Assembly: GCA_023079485.1 (NCBI GenBank)
Contig: CM041083.1
Span: 171,485,480 to 171,549,479 of the forward strand
Direction: 5' to 3'
From: Archilochus colubris
Taxonomy: Eukaryota; Chordata; Aves; Apodiformes; Trochilidae
DNA: 64,000 bases
A model generated the notes under the pieces. That model searched no databases and was not told the origin of the DNA. It saw only the letters and a program-made list of their open reading frames with translations. The position numbers were made by a program, and so were the translations under genes. Positions within the stretch are counted from its first letter, which is position 1. The number at the start of each line of letters is the position of its first letter. Positions 36,142-50,860 of this stretch are shown piece after piece.

Positions 36142-39100
36142 ATTTGGTGAGGCAGAACTGGCTCTCCCGTGGCACACTGCGAGAGCATGTGTGTGGACTT
36201 TGGGGGGGAGAGATTCTTGCTCGCACCTGTCTTCTCCCTCTGGGGAATGTGTATTTTCTGTGCCACCCTTCCCTGACTGCTGAGGTTTGAGGTGGCAGCA
36301 AGCGCACCTTTGAATCAGGTTCATAAGGAAGACCTATGTGTGCCAGGTTGGATACCTGCTTCTTCCGTTCTCTTGCATGTAGGTGGACCCTATGGTGGAG
36401 GGTATGTGTGTCTTTATGTAACCACATTAGGACACTCATCTACCTCTGAACATCTTGCCTATTTGCATACCACAGGTGGGGATGTGTTCATAGGAATGCT
36501 TTTGCTCTGCAGGTACCCCCACCTTTCACGAATGCCACTTGTCTGACACTGGGTTTGACATCTGCCCTTGTATCTTTACAGTCATGTAGGCATATTCCCA
36601 GCTCTGCATGCAATTCAGTCTTCCAAGGCAAATATGGAGAGAAATTTTACCTCCTCACAGGCACCGTACTTGTTCTGCTGTGAGGGACATTGTCATTGCA
36701 TACATCTATGGGGGGGACAGGCCTGACAACCATGTAGGCAGAAGGGGTTGTGTATCCAGTCTGTTTATTTACTTTGCCATCACACCCTCCTTGCAACATA
36801 AAAAGGCACACTTGCTTCCCACCTACAGAGGCAGAGACCCCCTGCAAAGGGTCGAGTTTGTTTTCCTGCATCTGTTTGTGGTGAGGCTTGGAACGTAATT
36901 CATTCCTTACACAGTCTTCCTTGGTAGAAGAGTAAAATAAACCCAAAAATCTGCACTAGAAGAATATTAGTGTATTCCTAATATCTTTAGTGTGCTGCCT
37001 CCGTGTGCCCTTTTGTGTCCCCATTTGCCTGCTGAAGATAATTGTGTTGTAATAGCAAAGGAGCAGGCAAGTAGTCACTTGTTGTTGTCCCACAAACCAG
37101 CGTGTGCTATACCTGCATGCAAACATGTGATAACATGAACTTAAATTCTCAACTACTCCAAAACATAAGGGTATTTATGCCTTCTTGTAAGTGGAGATGT
37201 ATGTGCTGGTTGCATACATATATCTTTCTCAGCTACAAGGAACATACTGATGTCTCTGTGGTAGATGCCATATGTAATTGTTATTTAGCTCTGTCATTTG
37301 TCTTCTGTTGCTGAATGGATTACATAGGGGTCTGTATGAACACCTATATCATCATATCAATAAAAGAGAAATATGAAGGAAACTTGATGAATGAAACTAC
37401 CATGAGTTGTTAGTGAGAATTGCTATGTTAACCATTAATTGCATCAGTAACAGATGTGATAGTGAGCAGATAAGGCATTACAGTGCAACTGTATGTGGTT
37501 AGAATGGCTTTCAGCTGCCTCCCCCAAGCAAGATGCTTTATTTATTTTCTTTTTAAAAGTTGTAGTCTAATGAAGACATGCCATGACATAAGTAGTTTGG
37601 AAATCCAGAAAGTTAGCTTGTTTGGTTTGCCCTAATTGATCCAAACTGTTGGAAAACAAAATTATGTACTGGAAAACAACACGATTGGCAGTGATTATGT
37701 ATTACTATTTGTATATTGTCAAAGTATGTTCTGTATAAGCATGAGCTGTGTATTGTATGTGTAGGTAGTACATGCTTACTTGTTCATGCAAGGTTTTTGT
37801 TTGGAGGAGAACCAAGGAAAAAAGTAGTTTTTGCCTTCAAGCTTTGCTTTGCTTTTCTCAGAGTTACATGGAAGACCTTCCATATGAAATTAAATGTAGA
37901 ATGGGATTTTCATTCTCATTTTGGTTGGTATAAACAGCAGTGTAGAGCAGCCCATGTCTCACAACATGCATCCCTTTTTTCATCATCCCTTTTAGGATAA
38001 CTAGGTGTTAATCTATAGTCATTTTATATTTTTGTTTGTAACTGTAGCATGTTCTAACTGTGTAATGGAAGTTGTTTACCTTGTGAGTTAAGTTGTATGT
38101 TGATATATTTGTGAAAAATCCCTTTTCTTTTCACTTGTTTCATTACATAAGTAGAATATATAAACAGAAGAGACGCTTGGCTTAAGCCCAGATTTCTCAG
38201 GCTCTTGATGGGAATTTTCTCTCCGGCTTCCTCTCCATAAATGTGCATAGTATAAAAGTGGTACTTTCTCATACTATGAATACATACTTGGAATATGTCC
38301 TTGCAGTGAGTGACTTGTGGATTTGATGTGCTGACATGCCTCGGAAGCCCTGAAACCTTGGTGGTGGGATAAGGGTAGCTTTTCACCATTAAAGATTTTT
38401 TGCTAAAGAGGGCCAGTCTCACTTAAAAGATACAGACACTGCCTGATCTACAGTAGGCTGGTCTGGGGGATTGAGTTTAGAGTTCTGAGTAGCAGGGGAT
38501 TTCCAGAAAACTGAAAGCTTGACTGCATCTCTACAGTATTTTAGCATTAGATAGTGCTAGATACAGATTCAGAAAATGATAGTCTACAGCTGCTGACAAA
38601 TAAAGTGTTATCAAGCTTGTTTTGTGTAGAAGTTCTGAGTGCTCTAAGTATGTCTGAGGAAGGCAGAAGTGTTAAATTCTGTTCATGGTGTTTTTTTTTT
38701 TTTTTTCCCCCTAAAGTAATCGATACACTTTTGAAAGAGATGTAGCTTGGTTGAGTTTAATAACTAGGACTGAATAATTTGACTTTTCTAGTTCTTATTG
38801 CAGTTACATTCTATAATAACTGTAGAGGCTTAACTATACTTGTCACTTGTTATTTGTGCAGCTTCTTGGTACGCTTTTTTCCATGACTTTTGATTGAACA
38901 CATATTGCTTAGAAAGACATGATAGGACATTTCTGTCTCAGTCTTTGAAAGTTTTGCTCAAGAGCTGAGTGATCCAGTCAGGTGAACTTTCAAGCAGTAT
39001 CTTTGCACGCAGAAGGGAGTTTGCATGGCATGCAGTACTGTTAGAAGAAAAGAAAACCTCTATGTAAAGTATCCTGAGTATAGTCAGATGTTTTAAACCA

Positions 39101-42100
39101 CATCAGTGTGGATGCATAGCAAAAAACATTTCAAAAATAATAAATGCTATTCTTATCACTTTTATTACAGGCTGGGTTGTGCAGAAGGCAGTGGCACAGT
39201 AATCACGTAGTTCTTAAGTAATAGTATACAATTATATGTCTCAAAACCACTGGGAATGCTGGAAGCATATTACTTTATAAAAGAGGAAGAAAAAGCCTCA
39301 TAGCTGTTACTGAAATGTGTAACTATGGCTGCCTTTATCACTTCAGCTTCTTACTGTAGGCTTTGGCTGTATTTCTGAAGATAAATCCTCTGACACTTTT
39401 CTGTTGAATACCTGCTTCATTCTGGTGTGTGAATTAGGCACACGAGAATGGGTTAGTTACTGCTGCTTCTGATGATGTGGGAGTGAAGCAATTTTTTTTT
39501 TTTAAATTAAGGAATGTTTGAAAAGAAATACAAATTGACATGATTGCTGTTTTGGACAGTGTGAAATTCTGAAACAAATATGTAGTATTTTTTTGTTTGT
39601 GCTCTTTAGAGTGCTCACTGGGCAAAAGAACTCCTAGCTGCTGGTTTTAAAAATGTTTATAGGTGTACTCTGCTTGCCAGTACAGACAGTGCTATACCAA
39701 AGCCACCTTAGCTTGGCAGCATCAATTGTTTGGACTATGTAACTACAGATTCAGTTTCAGGCTGGTCCAAAAATCACAGTATCTCCAGAACAACTACCTG
39801 AGGACTTGTAGAGCCCAAGTCTTCAAACTTGGGATTTGAGGCACTTGAGTGTTGACATCTAAGTGTTTCCTATGGAATCATGTAAAGGAAAAAAAAATTA
39901 ACAAAATTACAAGTTGTCTTCCCTCACAGTTAAGTCCAGGAATTCTTTTAGTTGTACCCAACAGTTTGAAGTTTTTTTCCTTGCTATTTTTCTGAAAATT
40001 TATTTCTTTTGGCAATTGATACTGCTTCAGGTGAAATATGTTTCTTTCAGTTCTCTTTGCTAATAATAGTAAAAAAACCCCAATTCTGTGTTTCCTTGTT
40101 TAAAAAAACCCTAAACATTTTGTGTGCACAAGATTGCCTTAATTCATTCTCACTGATTTTTTCCAGATCCTTTATTAATGTAATTCTTTCTTCTCTTCTG
40201 GGAATTCTTCTAATAATGGCAGTAGACGTGCAGTTGGTTCCACTTACTTTAAATGCAGGTTGTATTGGGAAGGATGTCACAGATACAGACTGTTTTATTT
40301 CTGCAGCTGCAGACTTTGGTGAACTGAAAATGACTGCCAGACTCTCCTTTAGAATTTGGTTTTAATTTGCTCACTATGGAAGAAAAGAGATTTGATATGC
40401 CCCTCTCTTTTTAGGAATTCTCTCTAAAAAGTACTTTGAATAGCTTATAGTTCGTGATCTTGCTCACATATTTTGATGACATTGTGGGTTTTTTTGATGA
40501 AACTTATTGACAACCTTTCCTTTTTCCCCCCCTCATTTCATCCACACTCATATCATTAGTTCTTTATGTTCAATAGTCAGTCCCCTACTGCAGTCTTCCT
40601 GTGTTTATCTGAAGATTTCTAAACTTGCTTATTCTGTCTCTTACACAAATAATATTCTAAGTTTAATAGGAGAGGTAGAGAGGAGGAAGCATTATCTGTT
40701 TATTCTCACAAATGAATTGGATATTGTTCTGCAGTCTGAAACTTACGGGATGTAACTCTTTTATGAGATTACAGTACAATTGTGTCTTTATATCAAGGGT
40801 AAAAATGAAACTAAGTCAATTTTGTACTCATTATTATGTGTCCAACAGTGTAAGTGCAGTTTCAGACTGTAACTTCATAATCTGATCAGGTTTGCAGATC
40901 TCAGTGTTACCATTTTATAGTTTTTTTTTTTTTTGTAAGCTTTATCATACCAAATGCATTTTTAGAAGCATAGGTGCACTTAGCAACTTGGAGCAGCAGA
41001 ATGCCCTTTCAAGTCCTTTGGGCCTTTTTTTTTTTTCCTTCCCCAAGTCTGAGTATGTCCTTGCTTGTAGATCATATAAACATCCGGGCCATGACTCTTT
41101 GTTGAATGGAGTCAATTAGTTCTTTTGCCATAGAGAGTCTAGTCAGTTGTGCTTTGGAAAGTTACCTCTTTTGTTTGGAGATTTATGCCCCCTTAGCTGA
41201 AATGCAGTCGGTGTCTTTGCAGGTGCTCTTAGTCTCTTTTCAGCACAAAATGGTGTGAATTAACTCAAGGGTGCCTTTTCTTGCATGAAACAAATTAGGA
41301 GTACTCAGTTGCCTGGTTATTGTTTCACAGTGTGGCTTGAGCAGATTAATGGTTTTCTACCACTGACTCTGTGTATGTCTGTCTCTTCCCCAGCATGGCC
41401 TTTGGGTTTTTTTCTTAATTTTGTTTCTTTCTTTTTGCTACTTTGCTTTTTTTGGTAGAGGCCTTTGAAACTAGTGCAAGGGCTCAGAAGTAGGAGAGAT
41501 GACAGCCTAGATATCACATGATAGGAAGGAAGGAGGGTGAAACATCAATTTCATCAGGAAGTAAGCTCAGCTGTTTATTGAGTCTTTACCTTGAAGTTCC
41601 AGTTTACAGTGCCTGTTTCTTAAACAACTGTACCTAGAATTCTCAAAGCCATGTTTGGCCACCTGTGCTTTCAAATGCATGAAGATGGCTTTTTTAGAAA
41701 CGTTGTCACTTTGTGTCCTTTGGCCTTTTTCAAATGAGAATGAAAGAGCTCCAAAAGTAGTATTGTGGTAGTAAAGGTGCTACAGGTTTCTTTTTAAATG
41801 CTTCTAGCAGAACAAGTTTGTTTTTGAAGATCCATTTGCATGTGGTCACAGCCTTGCAGGAGGGAGGTAGAACCCAAGTGTTCCTACATGATTTGTGTGT
41901 CACCTTTTCGTCCTTCCCTTGGTCTGTTTCTTTTGTGTCCTTGGCACAGAAGGCGTCTTGGTTTAGACTTCTGGAAAAAAGGAGAGATAGTGTGAATCCT
42001 AATACAATTACTATATGCAGAGTTTTGAAAAAACTACATGCTTTTTTGAGAGGAAGAGAACAGGCTAGAATCGACTATGACAATGAATACTTGCCCAGGA

Positions 42101-45100
42101 AGTGGACTTGGAAGTGTGGCTTGGAAGAAGGAGCCAATGCAATTTAGATTTCAACAAGAAAATTGATAGAAAGAAGATTCTATTGAAAGACAGAAGGTAA
42201 AGTGAGTATGAATTCATGAAGCAGCACGTGAAAATATAGGTAGGGTGGGAGTAAAAGGATGGGAAGGATTTTAAGTAAGGAGCTTAATCAAGGGAGCTAT
42301 AAATTCTTGGTTGAGTGTAACGGCTTGGAATATTTTTCTGATATGTTTAAAACAGGAAAATTGTTTTCTTGAGCAGTGACATTAATGACGATGATGAGAA
42401 TTTTGTGAACCAGGGTGTTAGAAAAACATGGAGAAAAGTATTCAAGTATAGCATAACATTTACAGTCTTTGTGCTACAAATGATAGTGTAAAATTCATAC
42501 TTTAAAAGGCTTGCTGTTGAATTTAAGTTTGAGAGGTTTAGCATCCACTTGCTTGCAGAAAGAAAAGCCAGTGACATTTTTTGCTGCTTTCAGAGCTGCA
42601 AGCGTAGCCAAGCTGGAGGGAGTGATGTTCTGTGTATCAGAATGGCCATTCTAGGAAAGATGAGTAACTTCCCCAGACAGCAGACTGTTCATTCTGCCTG
42701 TCAGGTTCTTGCTTGCTGTGTTAGTAACCATCTACTAGATTTATGAACGTTACAAACATGGTGAAATCCCTAATTCACAGTTAAAATCAGTATAATTTAA
42801 ATGGCATTTCTTAAACCAGAGAGTAATCCTTAACGTGCTCTGTAGAGATTAGAATGATGAAAACAGTTTCCCCGTTTATTGTTCTCCCATGTATAAAATT
42901 GAAAGAGCCAGAAATATTGTTACTGTATTCAGTGTGCAGATCCCTGTCAGAAGTGGAAATGGGTGTTAAGTATTCTGCCTTCTGACTGCTCTCTGCTGAC
43001 CGTATTTTTGCAAGGTATCATTTACATGAGAGTAATTCTTTGGAAAGGTACTGAGCAGTTAAGCTTCTGGAGGAATAATTACTTTGTGGGTAGATGCGTC
43101 TTTGTGGGAGGAGTTCAGTTCTAAAATTCTAATGCTTCTCCCCTGAGGGTGTCTTGCTGGCCAGCTTTCCTTCTTAGCCCTTTCTTTCCTTGTATGGTGC
43201 AGAACACCATAATATCTCTAAACCTCCTAACTATTTAAAAATAGAAATAACAGTAACAGTCTTTAGTACTTCTATCCCAATCCGTAGAAGTATTTTTCCA
43301 GGAAAATACAGAAGTCAAAACTTGTGAGTGAGGCAGCGATCTTGGCAGAGCCAAATGAGGGTTAGTTTTGCATTTAATTTGGAGCCTGAGGTTTGCACTC
43401 ACTTGCATGCACTGCATGAAATATTTCGTGTTCAGCTGAGCTTGTGGGAATTCTGGCTCCTTTAGTCAAAAGCTAGCTGATAGTTTTGTGATCCCAATAT
43501 GAGGCACCTCTTCTAGGTATGGTTAGAGAAATTACTGGAATTAGCTGGGGCTTTGAATATCAGACTAGAGTTCTATGATTGATCTTTGAGAAGCAGAACG
43601 TGAGCAAAATAGCTGGGCACCAAGTTAACAGTGACCTGTGCTGCTGAATGGAAAAGATTTTTTATGTTGGTTTTCTGGAGCTGGGTGATTTTATTCCTTG
43701 GTGTGAGTTGCAGTAATTGTAATACTTGGTCTAGACAATACAGACTTGCAGAGGTGGCTTTCTTTTGGTTTCAAAAAACTTTTTGTAGGATGGAGGGCAT
43801 TGGTTGTACTGAACAAATATGAAAATAATATCAAAAGATATTTGTTGTCTGTTACCTTTTCTGTTTTTCTAAAGGTTAATTTATTGAAGTATACCAAGTG
43901 CTTGCCTATATAAATTACAAATGTTGTAAAGACTGAGTTTTCTGTGTCTCCTACAAATTTTTCTGCACTTTTCTTTATAATCCTTCCTTTTTGAAATGTA
44001 TGTTCCCAATATCAAGGTAGGCTTGAAGCAAGTCTGCTTTAAAAAGATAACATTTATTTTCTTCCCAAACTACAGTACTGTGAAATGCAAGATTGGTAAC
44101 AGATTTAATTTCTACTTTTTGGATTTAACTATATATGCAAATAAAGTGCTTTCTACTAATGGAGCCATATAAAGGCTTCTTTCTGGTAGAGGGAGACTAG
44201 GGTAGCTGGCATTAATATGTGTGGAGGTTTCCTCTAATACAAAAAAGTATTTATCTTGAACTAAATTCTTGAAAAAAAACTTGAAAAAAAATCTTGGAAG
44301 TGGATATAAACCTGGCAGGTGCCTTGATTTTTTTTTTTTATACTGTATAATATAATATGCAGTAGCAAGTTTCAAATGTAGCAAAGTAACTACAATGACA
44401 ATTTCACTTTATCATGTGTATACAGATATGTCATTTTTTTTAACATCTGAAGACTGTCTTTGGGTGTGTGATTTGCAGTGGCAGCACGTTAGACGGGCAA
44501 AAAGTAAAAATGAAAAAATTCAGATGAGAATCTCTAAATTTAAATATGAAGAGGAAGGCATGAATGACAAGTTGGATCTGTTACTTGGTAATCAGAAAGA
44601 AATGGGTTCATGAAAAGTCTGTTCAAACATAAATTAGTGTTCACTGAAACTGACAGAGAAATTTTGGAAAATGGGCAAGAAATTGGGAATGGAAAGAAAA
44701 TTGAATGAGAAATTTATCCAAGGAAAAAAGTGGAGCAGAATACACCCTTAGGTGAGGCTTACAGGAGTTAAGGCAAGATACCCAGAACACAAATACAGCT
44801 GTTCCTGTATAGTAAGAGCATTGGCTCAGAATTTAAAGGTAGTGAAAATGCTCTCATACTAAGTGAAGTTTATTTTAAAATGATGATTCTTTCTGTTTGG
44901 ACTTTGAACAGGAGAAGCAGGGGTTAAAGCTGTTGAATACTTGACAGGTTGCACCATTGCCATTGCTCTATTACTGTGTCTTGAGAATAGTGAGGCCTGG
45001 CTGAATATATTGAATTCTGTCTTTTTAAGGCATGACAAGTGTAGTGACAACAAAGCTGTCTGTTTATCCGGTGGGGAAGGAGGAAGAAGGTAGTGTCATT

Positions 45101-46539
45101 CATATGTTTTATATAATTAAAAAATACAGAGATGAAGATTTCTGGGATGGGATTTCTGGTCGGAGATGAAAGGAGCTTTCTAAGCATTGGGGCAGGGGTG
45201 TGGGGGTGGGGAGAAGATGCCCTGATCATTAAACAGCAGCTGTGATTGGTTAAAGGGAGAAGCTTAAACCCAGGTTTCCCATGCTTATTCCTATGTTATG
45301 TTGCTAGGGTTTATTTTTAAATTATCTTTTTTTTAGTTCACTCCAGTTCAAGAAAAATGTTTTTTTGCCCTCCACTATGTATGAAGTTTCCCTACTCATT
45401 AAGTTTTGCCTGCCATCCCTGTTCCAAGATTTGAATTTCAGTCTGGCTGAATGCCTACTCTTTGCTTGTGCTTTGTATACCAGCCAGTTCAGATTGCTTT
45501 GTGTTAGTGATTTATTTTTTCTCACTCACACGTGTCCTGTCACTTGCAGGTTTTACCAAAGGTGGTATTTTCATCTGCTTAGAAGGTTTATTTGAAGAAA
45601 GATGTATGACCAAAAATTTGTTTGTGGGCCCCATCTAAAATAAGTTTCCATCCTTGGTCTTATTTTGAAAAATTCTGGTGCCTAGCATTTATACAACATA
45701 AGATAGTTTGTCATTGGGTATAGTCCTTGATAATTTAAAAAAAAATATCTCTTGAGCAGATTATGTATTTTCTTAGTGAAAATGTGCAGAGTAATAGAGT
45801 GCTTTACTGAATTATAGCTGTATTATAATGAATGTTTCCACTCATCGTCTGAACTTTCAAGTGTGATGGAAAACTATCATGTTAATCTGACAGTGTAGTT
45901 TCATCCATTATTTTCTGAGCTCTTTTGGAGAGTGGAAGAGGTTTTTGAGTCTCAAATTACTTGTTTTTCTTAAAACAAAGCAAAACAAAAACCCAGAGAA
46001 GAAAGCACAGAAAATGGACATTTTTTCCCCATCTTTGGAACTACCCTGTTTTTTTTTTTCTTACTCAAATTCAACCTGAAAAGTGCAGGTGATCTATGGC
46101 AAGTTCTTCAAATAAAATCTTCGATGTGAGTGATACGGATTCTGTGATTTGAATGAAAATATGAGAATATAAAATATTCAGTAACTTAAATTTGCTGAAA
46201 TTTTTGTAAAGGAATTCAAAGACTAAGGCTGCTACTTTCTTATATATTCTTTTGCATTGTGGTGATGCTGCAGCTTTTACTGCTATGTTAAAGTGTGCTC
46301 TGTGTAACTTGGACGTTCAGCCAAACCAGTCAGGAACTTCTAAAGGCAGAGAGAGTAGTCTTTTGAATTCCTTGTATTTTATTATTAATTTAAAAGCCTT
46401 TTACTTAATTATACGGAGTGTCAATATAATGGCTCTGAGCTGGTTTTCAGCATAGACCTTGTTGTATGTTAGTGTTGAAAATAACCTTACAAACTCTGCT
46501 CTTCTCAGTGATTTATTTCCTTGCTCTGTAGCAGTGCAG

Positions 46540-46618
46540 CTTATCCCAGGTTTTGCAGATCAGAAAACCTGAGGAATAGAAGTGCTGAATGATTCAATCC
46601 AGGTCTTAGATCACACCA
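46540..46618 (-). mobile_element. Probable MIR SINE fragment
   Basis: Plus-strand text CTTATCCCAGGTTTTGCAGA, then TCAGAAAACCTGAGGAATAG, then AATGATTCAATCCAGGTC and TTAGATCACACC, lines up in order with the reverse complement of the MIR consensus (ATCCCCATTTTACAGATGAG, AAACTGAGGC, CTTGCCCAAGGTCACAC). MIRs are ancient amniote-wide SINEs and rare, diverged copies occur in birds. Match is by eye over about 80 bases. Confidence 0.5.
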
Positions 46619-47789
46619 ACAACCAAACTGTGAAAGATACCCAGTTTTGGTTCTTTAGCTTTTATTTTTATGTCTCAATCAAACGGTTGTAACGTATCTG
46701 GAAGAATGGAGGTTGAGGCATTTGAATTGAAGCTTTGGTCTGGAAAATGTTGGGATAGTAAAGATGTAGACCTTGAAGCTTTTGTTAGTAAGCCCTGGGA
46801 ATGATTTGAAATGTATTAACACAATGCAGAAACAAAGAGCTCACTTTATAGTAGTATCTGGCACAGAAGCATGATGGTACAGGTTGAAAATATTCAGAAT
46901 GTCACTGATATTCTGGATTTGCAGTCAGTTAGGAATCTGGTAATATGAAAGAGTATTAACTTTACAAAAAAAGAAAAAAAATAAATCAGTATTTTGGCAA
47001 GAAATGCTCTACTCCCTCTGTCAGTTTTCATATCTTTGTACATTTGGCTTCCTAGAGAACTGAAAAGGTTATTTTTGGCCTAGTGCCCAGGGCTAAAAAT
47101 GGCTTCTGGAATCTTACAGCTCAGTTTGGTGTTGAACAGTTTTGTGTGGTAGTAACATAAGTGCAGTAATTGGTAGTCTCAGTGAAGCATTTTAGTTATG
47201 CACTTCAATGTTAAGTTCTGTGAGATTGGCCATGTGGTCCTTCCAACATCCAGTCTATCAGAAAAATGTGAGCCATGTTTATCTGTGAAGCAATGGTAGC
47301 CTGGAAAAAAAAGAGGCTTTTCTGTAAGTGCTCTTTGAAGGGGAGTAGGAATAAGTGTGAAGTTTAGCCTTTAAAAGGAAAGGCTCTAAAATGAAGAAAT
47401 AAATCACAGTATTGCTCTGGGAAGCATGAGCATTGCAGTTGAGGCTGTACATACGGGGAAGAGAATGAATTTGTGAAGTTTCTGCATGCTTCTATCTAGT
47501 ATAGTAAGATTTAATTTTAAAAGCAGAGAAAACCACCCAGACATCTTCCTCTTCCCCCAAGAAACAAGTACACCTGTCACTTACTATATGTGAATGTGTA
47601 CGTATAATAAATATAAGAATTTGAATGATTTCTGAATAGTTTGGATGATTACATAACCAGGAGTTAAGGAATATCCAGGAGAATAATGAGGGGGTAACTA
47701 TTTAAATCTGAAAAATCTTACACCAGTAAAAGGTCTAAAAAGGAGACTAATGAAATGGCTGGATATTGCTTTCCTCTACTTCCCCAGAT

Positions 47790-47825
47790 CCTCTTCCCCC
47801 CTCCCCCCCCCTTTTTTTTTTTTTT
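47790..47825. repeat. Polypyrimidine C/T tract
   Basis: CCTCTT followed by runs of six and nine C separated by T, then about fourteen T. Not a mirror repeat but a long homopyrimidine run. Too far from a visible exon to be a splice acceptor tract. Confidence 0.85.
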
Positions 47826-49650
47826 ATTGGAACAGGTCGTGCTGCATGAAAAGCAAGATTTTCCAACTAGAGTTTATGTAGAAAGACCTTAATATTAATT
47901 TTTTTTTGTGAGCAAGTGAAATCAGCGTGGACAAATTTTGCATGCGAAGGTGTTGCTCTGAACAGGTTACATAAACATCCATAAACACCCAATCTGAAAC
48001 CTCCTGAAAAATCAGTATTGGGTTTTTTTGTTCTAAATTTCCAGTATAAGCCTTTTTTTAACACAGTAGTCTAAATAGGGTCCAAATAAAATGAGTTGTC
48101 ATCAATTTTGTCATCATACCAATTTGAGTTGGCCAGACTAGTACATGACTGCAAAGGCTTTATTTCTGTGTCAGTGTTAATGACTGAGAGCTGTCTACCT
48201 CCAAAACTACTGTTTCTAAACTACAAAATTTGTTCTAACCCATTTATTAAAAAGAATAATTCCAGATCAACTACCATAGGATACTAATGTTCAGTCTTCA
48301 GAAAGGTTGAATGTTACTTACCTGGACTAATCACAAGCCTTGCCAGTTGTCCTAAATAAAGTTGTTCTTCTCAAGACAGTCTTTTGTTTCACGTTTTGGT
48401 GGCTAAGTAGTCTAAGCTGTTTGCACTTCAGCCATGCAGTCTCTGGCCAAATAGATTTATAGAATGCTATTTTTTAAAATTATTTTGGTATGGTATTTAT
48501 TGAAAATAAATCACCTCAGTTAATGGTACTTGAAGAGATTATACTGTCTCTGAAATTTCTCTTTTCTTGTCTCTAGCAAAATCATTTTATTTTTCAGTGT
48601 TCTCATCATAGGGAAATAAATACATTTGTAGTTAGAAGCTATTCTGATTGTAGTTGATTCAGCTTGGAAAAAACTGTGTTCTGTGCTCAGTCTTGATGCA
48701 TTTACGTTGTGTAATTGTGTATTTAATATGTTAAATATTAAATTTATATAAAGAGAAACATATATTTAAATATATGCTATTATATAAAGATAAAAGCTTT
48801 CTGCTGCTCTGCTTTATGGATGATACAATTCTACTTTTTAATGTGTTTCTAAATCCTTTCTTGATGCATGAATCAAGGTGCCAATCAAGATGTATGAAGG
48901 AAGTCAGGGCATAGGGGAAATATATTACTTTATTGGTGATTATTATGATTAAGTTATTAAATTTAGGTTATGTGAATATAACCCCTATATATCTTTCCTG
49001 GGAAATAATATAATTAAATCCATGGAAAACAGTGTGATAAAAAAGAAAAGGTAGTGATCACGAAGCTGTTAATATTCTCTGCTTTATAACAAAAGCTGCT
49101 TTCTTTTAGAGGAATTCCTCTTAATACTTCAAGAATATTTAGTCACTTCTGTCATTCTTTACTAGGTGTATCTTACCTCATGGTTGCTGTTTTCATTCTG
49201 GAGTTAGTGGACTAGTTGAAGTGTGGAGTAATTGATACGTTTTAATACTAAAAGAGACTTTTATGTTGATAGAGTTTGACTCTCTGCCTAATACTGGCCA
49301 TAAATTTTCCTGACTGAGTCTTTGTATCTAGATCTGAAATTTATGGCTCTCATGTATGGTCTCAACTTTAAAGTATGCCAATAATAATAGTATGATTAAT
49401 CATATATTTCCTTTGGAAATAAAGAAAAGGAACTACACACACTTTTGTATATTAGCTTCAACTCCTGATCATTTGTTATTTCTTTACTGGAAAGAAAAGT
49501 TAAATTTGTTAACTACTGGACCAGCTAATCCACTATATCAGACATTCACTCTTCTGAAGTTGTTTATAATTTTTTTTTAACCTTTATCCTTAGTAAACTA
49601 AGAGCTTTGATTAATGAGGGGTGATTCCTGTTACTCTAATTAAAGATGAC

Positions 49651-50860
49651 AGAATCATCCCAGAATCATAGGATGATTGGTTTCAATTGGAAGGGACCTT
49701 AAAGCTCATCTAGTTCTGACCCCCCTGCACGAGCAGGGACACCTCCCAATGGGCAGAGTTACTCCTAGCCCCATCCAACCTGGCCTTGAACACCTCCTAG
49801 GGAGGGGACAGCCACAGTGTCACTAGGCAATCCCTGCCAGTGCCTCACCACCCTCACAGTAAAGAATTTCTTCCTAACAGCTAATCTAAATCTACCTTGT
49901 TTCATCTTGAAACCATTCACCCTCATCCTGTCACTTCTTGGCCTTGTGAAAAGTCCCTCCTCAGCTTTCCTGTAGACCCCTTCAGGTACTGGAAGGTCAC
50001 TTTAAGGTTTTCCTGGAGCTTTCTCTTCTCCAGGCTCAAGAACCCCAATTTCTTAGCCTTTCTTCATGGGAGAGGTGCTCCAGCCCTCTGATAATCTTCA
50101 TGTCTGTCCGTTGGACTTGCTCCAAGAGCTCCATGTCCTTCTTATGTTGGAGGCCCCAGAACTGGGCACAGTACTCCAGGTGGCTCTCATGAGCACAGAG
50201 CAGAGGAGGAGAATCACCTCCCTTGTCCTGCTCATGCAGTCCAGGACCCAGTTCGTCTTTCTGGGCTGAAAGTGCACATTGCTGACTCACATTGAGCTTC
50301 TCATTGCCAACTAACAGCCCCAAGCCCTTCTCTGTAGGGCTGTTCTCAATCTGTTCTTCACTCAGCCTGTGTTTGTTGTTGGGGATTGCCCCAACCTATG
50401 TGCAGGACCTTGCACTTGGCCTTAGTGAACTTCATGAGATTGGCGTGGGCCCACTTCTCAAACCTGTCAAGGTGGGCCCACTTCTCAAACCTGTCACCCT
50501 CTGGGTGACCTTCCCTTCTTCCACCATGCCAACCACACCACACAGCTTGGTGTTGGCAGCAAACTTGCTGAGGGTGCACTCAATTGCACTGTCCATTTAT
50601 CTGATGGAAATGTTAGCACTGGCCCCAGTACTGACCCTTGAGGAACACCACTCATCACTGGTCTCCACTTGGATGCTGAGATGTTGATCACTGCTCTTTT
50701 TGTGCATCCAGTTCATAATTCACTTAGTGGTCCATCCATCGAATCCATATCTTTACAATTTAGAGACCAGGATGTCGTGAGGGACAATGTCCAATGCTTT
50801 GCACAGGTCCAGGTGGATGATGTCAGGTGCTCTGATGCTACTGGTTGTCCATCTGCCTTC
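49651..50860 (-). mobile_element. CR1 LINE fragment, 1.2 kb, older subfamily
   Basis: Minus-strand CR1. The 3' tail is at 49651 (AGAATCATCCCAGAATCATA). The minus strand reads, from the 5' end, a remnant of [32 protein letters not shown], a rearranged [23 protein letters not shown], then NEKLNVSQQCALSAQK, ESHLEYCAQFWGLQHKKDME, LEQVQRTDMKIIRGLEHLSHEERLR and the C-terminal blocks. Frameshifts and a 27-bp internal duplication (50445-50497) break the frame. Similarity stops around 50860. The element lies antisense within LRCH1 intron 1. Confidence 0.9.
50445..50497. repeat. 27-bp in-frame tandem duplication inside CR1
   Basis: GTGGGCCCACTTCTCAAACC begins at 50445 and again at 50472. In the CR1 reading direction it doubles nine codons (DRFEKWAH-L). 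Because 27 is a multiple of three the duplication itself does not shift frame. It is absent from the other CR1 copies in this window. Confidence 0.9.

Larger units (their letters stand above)
35717..49650 (+). other. LRCH1 intron 1, proximal part, no exon seen
   Basis: No plus-strand frame encodes the expected second-exon sequence (leucine-rich repeats following the conserved Asp), so this is intron. Contents are GC boxes and pyrimidine-rich DNA to about 36150, a (TTTA)n repeat at 36002-36036, many T-runs on the plus strand (for example 38692-38706, 40920-40934, 44331-44340, 46050-46060), a probable MIR at 46540-46618, a pyrimidine tract at 47790-47825 and an AT-rich patch at 48720-48785. The plus strand looks T-rich relative to A, as expected for a transcribed vertebrate intron. 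Short open frames here are chance. Confidence 0.75.
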